This document shows, one piece after another, positions 36,601 through 46,527 of a DNA stretch of 64,000 nucleotides. Origin of the DNA: Struthidea cinerea (lineage: Eukaryota; Chordata; Aves; Passeriformes; Corcoracidae); contig VZTI01004815.1 of NCBI GenBank assembly GCA_013397865.1, positions 514,893 through 578,892 of the forward strand, read 5' to 3'. Position 1 is the stretch's first letter, and the number at the start of each line of letters is the position of its first letter. The position numbers were made by a program, and so were the translations under genes. The notes beneath the pieces are model-generated. The model was not told the DNA's origin, made no database searches, and was given only the letters and a program-made list of their open reading frames with translations.

Positions 36601-37009
36601 CCCACAAAACACAAAAATACCCCAAAACAAACGTTGTCTTCCCATGTCCGGTCACACATTGCCATCTACTGGCTCCCACTCCTGTGCTCTGAGTGCAAGG
36701 GTGGTTTGGAATGAGAAAAGGGCTGTGAAGCAGCCTGGGGTTTATGCCTCTCAATCAATCAGCTGTCACTCACCTCCTCCTCAGTGACTCTGTACATCCC
36801 TGAAGGATGGTGTCGGGTCACCCCTGTGCCATCCCGGGAGAGAAAGCCCTGCGACAGGGCAGGTACAGCAGCATCGTGCCCAGGCCCACATGACAGGTGA
36901 TAAGACATGAGTGAGGCATTTAACGCTGGGGAAAGTCAGCAAACAGGGCTCATGCCCCCTGGGAGACGCGCCCGGAATACGGAGAGGGCTGGGAGGGACA
37001 ACTACTCAC

Positions 37010-37100
37010 CTACTGCACCTTTCTCGGGCTTTCTGGTGAGCTCACCACATGACAGCTGTCACACGCGTGACGCGGAAACGTGCGCGCACGGCTCGTGTCC
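37010..37100 (-). other. Candidate untranslated 5' exon of ALPK1
   Basis: On the minus strand a strong donor, CAGTAG followed by GTGAGTAG, lies at 37010/37009. It is preceded by a short CpG-rich block (ACGCGTGACGCGG, GTGCGCGCAC) of the kind found at promoters. ALPK1 needs at least one upstream non-coding exon, because its start exon begins with an acceptor. The exon's 5' limit is a guess. A second donor-like site near 38863 is an alternative. Confidence 0.25.
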
Positions 37101-39049
37101 CCTTGTGCCCAGAGCCAGCCCTGCAGAAAAGCACCACTTCTGCAGATTTCTGCCTCAAAATCAGCCCTCCATGCACTCAAACCCACTGCAATGTTTGGCA
37201 AAAGAGCTGTCACCAGGCCACAGCATATGCTGTAATGTTGACCTGGTGACACTGAGGACAAGCTGTGCCAGTGAGCGCGAACGCTGGTGACCAGAAAACC
37301 ATGGGGATTATACATACACAACATTTACAGCTGTTGTCACCCTTGACACCTGCATCCACTGGCACATCCAAGCACCATGTCGACAGTTTTGATAACCAGG
37401 TGTAAAATCTGACCTTGGGAGGGAGGGACAGAACTGTGGAAATCTCAGCACAGCAGAAATCAGGCCAGACTCGCTGTTGATTCAGCAGGGCGATGACACT
37501 TTCATCGAGTAAATTTAAATAGCAGAGGCAAGGAGAAAGTTTCGGACCGGTCTGGACTGCCGCTGGTCTCAAATGTCCACAGAAAGGCTTTTATGCGGTA
37601 ACAGAGACGTAACTATAAAGGACATTTTCCCCAAGTGTCCAAGAAATGTCATCACAGCATTCCCAGCTCATAACCAGTCACACAGACCGTTAAGAGACTA
37701 CACTTTCTGTAACTCTTGTGACCTACCATGAACATCCCGGAAAGAGAACAAAACACACTTCTCCTCACTGACTCCTATTTCCTAAGCCAATTATGACTGG
37801 CAGCAATGTAGAAGTTCCTAGTATTTTTCCATTTCCCAGAGTTGCCTATGTGGGCTCTGGAGTTACAGGAATCCGTTGTCAGAAAAACAGTGCACCATCG
37901 CAGCCACACCAAAACCACCTCCATCTTCCAGCCTTTGCATCACGAATATTAAATAAGCCCAAACAAGACATTTATGTGCAGTTTTGCTTTCGACTGAAGA
38001 AATTTCAACTAAAAAGAGAAGTTATTGTAATACTGGAATGAACTTTACTACAGCATGGAACAATTTTAGCTGGAAGATCACAAAAAAAACCCCACAGGCA
38101 CGGAGTGCCTGCATTGTTTTTTTTTTTTCTCATAAAGGGCATACCTGGAGTTGTTTCCCTGAAGCTGGCAGTGTTTCAACTGGTTAGAAACTTATGGAAG
38201 AGAGAAGCTGTAAATCCAGTTCCTGCCTTCCCCTGTACAAAGTCACACAGAGCTATACCTAAATCATAAAACAATAAGGAATATTCAGCTAATTTGACAT
38301 TACACAATCCTAGGGAAAAAAAGGAAAGGTCCTGACATAGCTCAACAGATACACGTATCAAAACAATCCTATCAGAAAAGTTGTCTCATGACCTGGGAAT
38401 CAGGCTGCTTCTGGGAACAGAGGGTTAACAGGAATTACAACCGTCGACAGATGCAATAAATAGCAGGGTTGTGCAATTCTGGCTTTTCCAGTAGGCAGCA
38501 AAGTACTTTTTTTTTCTTGTGTGTGAGCACACAGGTCCAGCCCTGCCTGCTGTAGAATTTGTCTGTGGGAGAAAGTTGAAATAATCTGTTTTCCTTCTCT
38601 GCTTTTCAACACAACTTCTTGAAAACATTGTTTAATCCTTTTTTTTTTTTTTCCTGATGTCAGAGAGAAGAGCCCATGGAACAGATGTATTAGACTGCAT
38701 ACAGATAAAAGTTATTCCACAAGAACTACAAAGGAACATATCAACTCGCGAGTCATTTACCTGTTTGTTGAAGATACAGAAAGAACCCACAAGTGAAAAA
38801 GAGTTTATATGAACCAACACCGCATTTCGCCGCCCGTGCCAAAGCAATCAAACCCTCAGTACTCACTTGCCGGTCCCCACGCTGTCCGGGCACAGGGGAG
38901 CGAGGACACCGAACATTTGGGATCTGGACTGAACAGGAACAGGTTTGCTTTGCCACTTGTTCTATGCTGGGGAGTAATACAGATTAATATGAAAAACCAA
39001 GCTGTTGGACAACGAAGACTCCAGGGCTGTCTCACGATTTGTAAGGGGA

Positions 39050-39050
<1 letters not shown>

Positions 39051-39122
<72 letters not shown>

Positions 39123-39123
39123 N
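39051..39123. repeat. 72-base poly(A) tract ending in an N
   Basis: An unbroken run of 72 A followed by one N at 39123. It sits about 400 bases upstream of the GC-rich TIFA promoter. A homopolymer of this length is rarely sequenced reliably and the terminal N marks doubt. CR1 elements do not end in poly(A), so it is not a CR1 tail. Confidence 0.85.
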
Positions 39124-39529
39124 AGTTTAGACCATCTGCCAGGGAAAGATTAGGTTCTTTCCCAAAGGCGGTGCAATGAAGCTGAACTGCGGTTGCTTAA
39201 AGCAAACAACCAAATATTTTAAAATAATCAATTTAAGAACATCGCCAGGTCAACTGCTATGCTTACAATGCGCCGCTTACTAAAGCGTTTTACTCCTCAA
39301 AGCCTTCATTTGGGGGGTAAAATGGAAATTATTTTGTCTGACAGCTGAGCCCGTGAACCTGCGATCAGATCCCTGACACGGTTCTGAACACACGGTCAGA
39401 TGGCCCCGTAAACCCCGGACAGAGCTGTGGCTATTTCTTTCGGATTATTCACTACAATAAATAATTTCACTCTTTTTCTCTCCCTTTATTTTTTAAAAAA
39501 AAAGTTCTGCTTCCGGCCCCGCGGTGCCC

Positions 39530-39663
39530 TGAGCGTCTCCCGCCTCAGCACCGCCCGCCCCAGCTCCGCCCGCCTCAGCGCTGCCCGCCAGCTCCGGGAA
39601 GGATTACCGGGAGTGAGCAGCCGCCGGACCCCTCGGCAGGCGCTGGAGCCCCGTTCCCGGCAG
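39530..39663 (+). other. TIFA: Inferred TIFA untranslated first exon
   Basis: The CpG-rich block ends at a consensus donor, CCCGGCAG followed by GTGAGG (39663/39664). The TIFA coding exon 2.3 kb downstream is preceded by a pyrimidine-rich acceptor (TTCTTCTTCTGAG, ending at 41954). Joining the two gives a short leader before the start codon, as in human TIFA, which also has non-coding 5' sequence. The transcription start is not known. Another donor at 39939/39940 could be used alternatively. Confidence 0.5.
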
Positions 39664-41954
39664 GTGAGGAGGCGGCCGGGCCGGGCCGGGCAGGGCCGGG
39701 CGGACGTGAGGGGGAAGGAAGGGGGAGGGATAGATCACGGAGCCGACCGAGATCTCTCCAGTTGCCACGGAGGCGGCGGGTTCGGTCGGCAAGTCCCGGG
39801 CTCGCCGTGCTGTGGGGTGGGGAGGTGGCGCCGAGCCTGCTCCGGGAGCCGGGGCCGGAGCCCATATTTTTTGGGCTCCTCGTCGTTCTTCTGCCTCTGG
39901 AAGAGGGCGTAATGACACTCGCCATGGGAGAGGATGAGGTGAGATCGGTTGGGCTCCAGTGAAGGTACGGACAACAGCAGGGCAGTGGCTGCCTTAGAGC
40001 TGCGGGGGACATCTGGATTTAACTACAGAAAGTTTATTTCTCCTGGACAATACGCTCTAGTAAGTAGAAATTTCTTCAGCATTTACGTGGAAGAATGTTC
40101 AGTATGTTCAACCTCGGTAAACTTTGAAGGCAGGACTGGGCAGCCTTGCTGGGGATGCCTGAGGTGATCATGGATCTGTAACGGGGTCTGTGGCAGCTGC
40201 CGAGATCCAGGTTCATCAGTGGCTGCTGCCGAAGCAATTGGTGGCTGTTCTTTCTTAATTAATGAGTGTAGGCATTTGTAAAATTTACTAATGTGAACTA
40301 AAGTCTCGAGGCAGAAAAGTGTCTCCGTGGACTGAACTGCGAGCAAAAGTGAAAGCACTCAGTGGTTTTCCCCTTCCCCAAAGATGACTTCATGTAATAT
40401 GCCCTTACTGGTGCAAAACAGGAAAGGCCATAACTAGACACAGGCAGAGTTCCTCCTGCTCACAGAGCTGCTTCCAGCGCCCCAGAGCTGGGAGATCTAC
40501 GAGGAGGAGGGATTGATAAGGATGCCACCACAGCTTGTCTCACAGATGGCAAAGGAATAACCTGCTATCAGGGTGTCTGTCTGTATTCCTGCCAAAAGCA
40601 CAGATGATATTTCCTGGCTTGTTTTAAAGTGAGCTCTGCTGGGGAGATTCTGTGTTTCACTCATCGTTTGCACTGTTGTAGCCGGCTTCAGTAACCAAGC
40701 TGAGCTCGGTTACCTTGCTGAGCTGCTGTCAGAACTGCTACTGGTTTTGGGCTAAAGGTGCAAAAGAAGCAGTTTTGAGGTTTCACACAGAAAATGATGC
40801 ACTGATACACCACCACTGGTGTTTGTGCGCAGTGTGTAAAAAACACAAGTCAACTCCACCATCACAAACACAATCATCACTTAGTTGTAGTGATGATTCA
40901 CCTACTCATAAACTCTGATTGGAGCTGGTAAGCTCAAGATCTGTGTGAGGCATGTTGGGAACTTACTGCAGTCTGGATGGAGAAACATGACAGACATCTG
41001 CACTGTGTGATACCAGTTAAATGGCTGCTCACATGTTTCTCTGGTGAGTAACTGGGAACTCATTTGCTGCTTTCTGCTTCTAAGTGGCAAGACTTTTCTA
41101 TCTTTAGACTCAGTTTCAGTGCAAGAAGACCGTGGCAGAAAGACATATAGAGAACCAGATGATAGCCTTTCCTGAGCTGTCTCAGATTTTATTAGGATGC
41201 ACTGCAGTCGCTCAGGCTATGGAACAGAATTTATTTCATAAGTGTGTGGTCTCTGTGCTGCATGTGAGCAACTTAAAAAACACAAAATCACAAAACCCAA
41301 GAAACGTCATTGACTTTTAGCACTTCTGCAGCAGCAGAGAGCTGGGATTTTCCAACAGACAGTGCGGAAATAGCTAGAGTTGGTGACAATTCCTTTTTTA
41401 GGTCTCTTGGATAGTCATGCTTTTGCATTCACTTTTTATGCTGTCACAGCAGTCACTTCTAAACACTTGTTCCATGCAAGAGGTCAGTTCTGACCCAAGA
41501 GCCAAAGAAGTGCTTTATACATATTTGAATTATCACTGCCTACAGACAGACTGTTGGTAAAAGTCCTTTGATACCTTCCAGTCACAGGACACTCCGAGAG
41601 CAGAGCACACAGGCCCAGCCAGTACTGTTTACTGCTCTATTTTAAGTCCATCAGGTAAACCTTACTGCTAAGTGACATATTTCTTGCAAAAATAAATCTG
41701 CCTGTGAGATCCTCGTGAAGAGCTGGTTGGCAGCGATGGTCAGTCGTGGCTTCTGAACTCCCACTCCTGTGCTTTCATCACATTTATTGTCAGCCAGTTA
41801 CCTAGAAGTTCTATACAGTCAGTGTAGAGCAGCACAGGAAGTATTTTAATGCCCCACTGTCCTAGTTTGGACAAATTTGGAGGAGAAACTGAAACCAGTT
41901 TGTTCGGTTCCGCAGTGATTCCATGCCGTGATTTTACTGTTTTCTTCTTCTGAG
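39664..41954. other. TIFA intron 1; nothing further supportable
   Basis: An inferred 2.3-kb intron in the 5' UTR. Apart from the G-rich motif at its start I see no exon, RNA gene or recognisable repeat. Confidence 0.45.
39678..39700 (+). promoter_or_regulatory. G-quadruplex motif at the start of TIFA intron 1
   Basis: Five GGG runs (39678-39680, 39683-39685, 39688-39690, 39693-39695, 39698-39700) are each separated by exactly two bases. This meets the canonical four-tract G-quadruplex rule with very short loops. It lies on the sense strand, 14 bases after the inferred first-exon donor. Confidence 0.6.
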
Positions 41955-41967
41955 GACTCTTTGCACC

Positions 41968-42540
41968 ATGACCTCCTTTGAGGAAGCTGCAACAGAAGAA
42001 ACAGTGACGTGCCTCCACCTGACCTTTTACCACCCTTGCCAGGATGAGAAGATGATGTTCCGCTGCCTGAACTTCTGTAAACGTGAGCAGGTCAGGGCGG
42101 ACGAAACGGCCAAGTTCGGCCGCGATTCCAGCGTCTGCCGCTACAACCTGATGGACACTCGCGTCTCCCGGATCCAGTTCTCCCTGCAGTTCTTCAGGAA
42201 ACTCCACACCTCAGAATATTGTTTTGAGATAAAGAACTTGAGCAAGAAAACAAAACTGACTGTCAACCAAACAGAACTGGGTTACTTAAACAAAATCGAC
42301 CTTCCCTGGAAGTGCATCATCTGTTTTGGGGACTACCAGATCCTGGCAGAGATTCAAGAAGGGGAGTCCATGGATTATTTCGAGACTCATTTGCACTTGG
42401 CTGAAGCACCGATCTTACAAGAAAGGTGCCTGCCATGCCTGCCATCCTTGCAGCCTATACCCGAGAATGGCATTTCTCCTACCTTTTTCCTTTCCCAAGG
42501 CAAAAGCCCCACAGAGATTGATGAAAATGAGTTGTGCTAG
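41968..42540 (+). CDS. TIFA: TIFA, TRAF-interacting protein with FHA domain
   Basis: TIFA is the cytosolic adaptor directly downstream of ALPK1. Phosphorylated Thr9 of one molecule binds the FHA domain of another, and the resulting oligomers recruit TRAF6 and drive NF-kB signalling. The coding sequence is one uninterrupted exon of 190 residues (human 184). The start MTSFEEAATEETVTC aligns with human MTSFED and keeps Thr9. The FHA domain covers about residues 35-150 and shows the conserved KFGRDSS phosphopeptide-binding turn and FEIKNLSKKTKLTVNQTELG. The C-terminal SPTEIDENE keeps the P-x-E-x-x-E TRAF6-binding motif. The start ATG lies 13 bases after an acceptor. It is oriented away from ALPK1, the same divergent arrangement as in human. 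Confidence 0.96.
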   Translation: MTSFEEAATEETVTCLHLTFYHPCQDEKMMFRCLNFCKREQVRADETAKFGRDSSVCRYNLMDTRVSRIQFSLQFFRKLHTSEYCFEIKNLSKKTKLTVNQTELGYLNKIDLPWKCIICFGDYQILAEIQEGESMDYFETHLHLAEAPILQERCLPCLPSLQPIPENGISPTFFLSQGKSPTEIDENELC

Positions 42541-43270
42541 CAGAGAGAAGGAGGCTGGATCAGGTTTTGTAGCCTGCACAGCTTCCAACAGGGACAGCTC
42601 TCACCTCAGTCTGGTGTTCTTGGTGCTCTCTGCTGCACATCAGTCTTCTTACTTGGGTGTTTTCGGCACAGGCATTCCAGAACACTGTTCCACAGAAATG
42701 ATTCCTGCCACTGCCTTCACTGAGGCCTAAGGGCTCTCTGATGCCCAGAAATGTGTGGAAGACAGGGGGTCACTCAAATCCACGGCAGCAGGTTCAATCC
42801 CAGAACCATGGCCATGTGCCTTGAAGGAATATTTAACAGGCATTATTAATGCAGAGCATGCACAGCAGGTTTTTGGTCCCAGCCAAGTGGTGACACAGCG
42901 TCTTGTTGCATATTATACTTTGTGCTTTGCTTTGGACACCAAATTCCAAAGAGTATTTGCAAGCCTAGGTTGTTACTTCAGAGATTTTGCAACTTAGAAA
43001 CACTTTGTCCTTTTATGTTTTTATCAACTTCAGAGCAAGGTTTGTTTGTTTGTTTTTTTTTTTTTTTTACTTATTTAATTAACATATATAAATGTTTTGC
43101 AAGTTAACTACTTTTGCTTGTGATGTAGACAAACATAGCATCAATGATCATGGTCAATAGAAAACCACATAAATTTTGTAATAAAAGCATTTGGTTGCCT
43201 AGTGAGGATTTGCTCTATTATACAGCTGCAATCTAAAAGAATTGTTGGAGAATAAAATTATTTCCAGGAT
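42541..43270 (+). other. TIFA: TIFA 3' UTR
   Basis: Non-coding, increasingly AT-rich sequence after the TAG stop. Two AATAAA hexamers (43180-43185 and 43251-43256) are the likely polyadenylation signals, giving a 3' UTR of about 0.65-0.75 kb. A T12-type run lies near 43055. Confidence 0.6.
43180..43185 (+). terminator. TIFA: TIFA polyadenylation signal (proximal of two)
   Basis: An AATAAA hexamer in AT-rich sequence about 640 bases after the stop codon. A second copy lies at 43251-43256. Confidence 0.55.
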
Positions 43271-46261
43271 CATCCAGATAAGAGATTGTCACTGGCACTA
43301 TTCCGGGCTTTCCAAAAGTGCCATTGCTCCAAGGTAAGAATTTACTTAAATACTTGCAGAAAGCTTTCTACCTCTTCCCCTCTACCAAAAACTCTCTAAT
43401 AATTTTCTTATCTTTTAAGTATTTCTCAGGTTGTTTCAGTGAAGTTTTTCTTTGTCAGGGGCTCAGCTTTTCATTGGCATTTGGCTTTTCTGCTTTGTCA
43501 AGCATTTTAGTTTGCTTGAAAGACACACTGGAAAGAATCAGGCCATCCATAGGAGTTACCCATTTTATCATCCCCAAATATTAGGATGCATTGCAGCATT
43601 AATCATTCCAAGAAAACCATAATTATAACTGAGGGGAGGAACAGCTGATTTTAAGGCAACCAACCACAAGCGAGAGAAAGCCATGGGAGAGGCAGTGAAA
43701 CTCAAACACAGGCTTATTGTAGGATTTGTCTATTCATCTCATCCTTGACAAAATTACTTTGTTGCCATGTTTTCCACTCTTGGAAGGAGGCTGTGGTTTC
43801 CAAGCAACAATGATTTCTGCACCTGTATTTACCTGAGGTAAGCATCAACCACCTAAAATACGTATTAAAAAATGAATCAGCTCCTAGCACTACACTGATC
43901 CGACCAGCAGAAGTTAATTTACACAAGGAAGGTTATTTTACCTTTGAAGGGTGAGGGTGCAGCTGCTCATTTCCAGCAGGAGAAGGGCTCCCTGCTCCAA
44001 ATTCCTCAGGTCTTCTCTTACTGCAGCTTGTTTGGAGCTTCCCTTCCAAAGGAACAGGTCTCCAGAAGGGACACTGTGGCATTCAGCTGGGCTCTGACGT
44101 GGCTGCCACAAACCCAGCAACAGATACAACACTGCCAAATGTAAGACTTGCTGAAAATTTTAATGACTTTTCAATTTGTACAGATATGCATTTTACAGTA
44201 CTCTTGAATTGTTTCACATGAGCTGTTTATAGAATCTCTCTGTTTCTCAAATATCCACAAATACGGAGCATCACTTCAAAGTCACTCAGCTTGGTGCACT
44301 GAGCGCTGCAAATGGTATTATTAACCATGGCTACAGAACATGCCTATCACAGAAAAAGCTGGCGTCAGCCTCCTTTTTCTTTAGTGCTTGTTCATCCTAA
44401 GGGCAGGACTATCAGCTAACTGACTTCCTCAAGGCATGGTCAGGACAAGGTCACCTCATGTTCACTGGCCAGGAAAAGCAGTGACCAGTGCAGGGGAGGT
44501 GACAGTTTCAGCAGGTAAAAAACACGTTATTTACATGTTGAGGAAGTTGCCTTCCTTCCCACAGGAATATATGGTACAAAGAAGGGTCCAGGAGAAGTCA
44601 CACAGCAGTAGCTTAGGCCAAACCCAAAATATACATTTGATGTGTACAGATCTTTAAAGCTCATTACAAGTATTGCAAACATAAATAATGGCATTGAAAT
44701 ATTTCCAGTGAAATTAAGAGATGGAATGTTATCAACAGGATTTATCTGTTCTCTCAGGTTACTTGCACATATTTAATCCCAGTATTTTTGTTCCTTACCC
44801 ACACTGTAATGACCCAAATATTCCAAACAGTTTCAGATGATCTAAACCAGCGACACAACTTTCACCAACAAATTTGGTTCTGATGATGACACTGCAGGTT
44901 CATTGCTTACCACAACTTGTTCCTTTTACCCCGAAACAAAATTAAACCCCGTCGTACTTTTTTCCACGGAAAAACGAGACCGCTGCACAAAATAATGGCA
45001 GAGTAGAATGGCTTTACTTTGAAACTTTGGGGAAAGCTTGAGATCTGCAAGTATTTTGCAGGTTCTCTTTTGTTAAAAAGTAAGATCTATATGGAATACC
45101 GGGGGAGACCACACAGCACAGGACACCAGTGGTGCAGTCACTGAACACCGCCTTGGATTTCAGCCCGTATTAGCAGGATTAACCATCCACTTTAGAGGCA
45201 CAGGAAAGACAGAGCACTTAAACACACTGTTAAAACATGAATTTTTCTTCTTTCTTTTCAAAATGCAGATACAGAAATTCAGTCTTTAGGTTCTTGTTCT
45301 TCCCACCCCAGCAGCAGAGCCATCATCCCTCCCCCAGTTTGCTCACTGAGTGTTACTTTTCCATAATTGTTCTGGTCCAGTGGAATGATAAATTTTCCAC
45401 AACTGAAGAATTTTAAGGACCACGTAGCAACAGATGTTGGTCTGTTCAGGGGGGCTGGGAAAACAAGACTTTGGTCCTCCCAGTTCTCCACTGGTTAAAA
45501 TTTCCATTTTATTGACACATAGAGAATTTCTTTTATTCTATTTTTGTTTTTCTACCTAGCACACGCTTACTAAGTCTGGCATATTATACAAGACAATATC
45601 TCACCTAACCTGATGCGTTTTACTATGTGCATTGAGGTTAACCGTGCTTAGCATAAAGTAATTAAAAAAATAAAGTAAATGGAAAAAGGACAACACAAGA
45701 CTAGGAAGACTTTAAGCTAGACAGGGGAAAATCTGCAATTTACCATGTGTCAAATTTGTTTTGCAGCTCTTAGTTTTGCACCCTCTAAACAGCTGAAGAG
45801 CAAGTCAAAAAGCACAGACTGGAAATAAAAATATTTTAAAATTCTTTTTTCTATATTCAAGTATTAAATAAATTATATAAGACTGTTTCTGAGATAAATA
45901 TTAGGCCAATGATGAATTTTAAAACAAAATCAATAGAAACATCATCCAGAAAAAAAGGCGAGTTAAAATATCTTAGATAAGTCAAGCTATGAAGCTTCAA
46001 TTAGTGCAGATAATTTTATATTAAATCCAGATATCCAGAAATATACACAATAGAATCATCCCAGTTTTCACAAAAGTGGAGAAGGTAGCTGATAAAATTG
46101 CACTTAGTTCTGAATTCATTCAGACAGCAAGTCATTGCCATTCCTTGCCGATCCGTGTGTAAGAAAAAGGGAAGCAGGTTACAAAAGAGCAAATTGGCTT
46201 TGTACATTCCATTTCCCTTTCCAGCATTTGGTCACAAGCAGGGGCCGTGCAGACAGCATCA
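43271..46261. other. Convergent TIFA-AP1AR interval, including the AP1AR 3' UTR; no other gene seen
   Basis: The 3' ends of the plus-strand TIFA and the minus-strand AP1AR face each other here. No coding frame is supportable. Part of the right half must be AP1AR 3' UTR. TTTATT on the plus strand (AATAAA on the minus) occurs several times, for example at 45508-45513, and I cannot choose among them. Confidence 0.5.
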
Positions 46262-46527
46262 CTATCTGTCCTGGTGGTCGGAATCCGACAGCCTGACATC
46301 CGAGGCCGACAATTCCAGCACGGGATTGACGAAGCCGGCGTACTCGGAATTGCCGTTATCATCCATCTCGGCGCTGACAAAGTCATTCTCCCACTCCAGC
46401 CCGTTGGAATCGTCAGAGGCCGAGGCTGGGTGGCTCCCTGTCTTCCTGCTGTTGAATTTCAGCGCTGCCCGGAGGATGTCCTCCTCCGTCTTGGAGCGTT
46501 CCCTCATTGGAATCATCCTGTTCATGC
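46262..46527 (-). CDS. AP1AR: AP1AR terminal coding exon
   Basis: Encodes residues 215-301 and the stop. It contains RSKTEEDILRAALKF, the second tryptophan-acidic motif (LEWENDF) and the acidic C-terminus. Human gadkin uses this region for Arp2/3 and adaptor contacts. It is the most conserved block of the gene here. Confidence 0.95.

Larger units (their letters stand above)
26540..39500. other. ALPK1-TIFA interval: no coding gene; CR1 fragment, simple repeats, small gaps
   Basis: The start codons of the two head-to-head genes are separated by about 15 kb. This interval should contain the non-coding 5' exon(s) and promoter of ALPK1. It carries a probable CR1 fragment (32483-32700), a (CAAA)n run (31431-31457), an A-rich AAAAAG-type run (33058-33094), a 5-N gap (33610-33614) and a 72-base A tract ending in an N (39051-39123). 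Two minus-strand splice-donor-like sites, GTGAGT at 37004-37009 and near 38863, are candidate ends of untranslated ALPK1 exons. Confidence 0.5.
39510..39830 (+). promoter_or_regulatory. TIFA: GC-rich TIFA promoter region
   Basis: The base composition switches abruptly to GC- and CpG-rich sequence, with repeated CCGCCC and CCCGCC boxes (Sp1-like). There is no TATA box. The patch contains the inferred untranslated first exon of TIFA and is the obvious CpG-island promoter for the plus strand. Confidence 0.6.

Noticed and set aside
39914..39961. Short open frame beginning MTLAMGEDE before a donor site in the TIFA intron, as an N-terminal extension of TIFA
   Set aside because: Splicing from 39939 to the TIFA acceptor at 41955 puts it out of frame with the TIFA coding sequence. 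At most it is an upstream open frame in an alternative leader.
42785..42810. tRNA B-box-like GGTTCAATCCC
   Set aside because: It sits in the TIFA 3' UTR, and I found no matching A-box, acceptor stem or cloverleaf around it.
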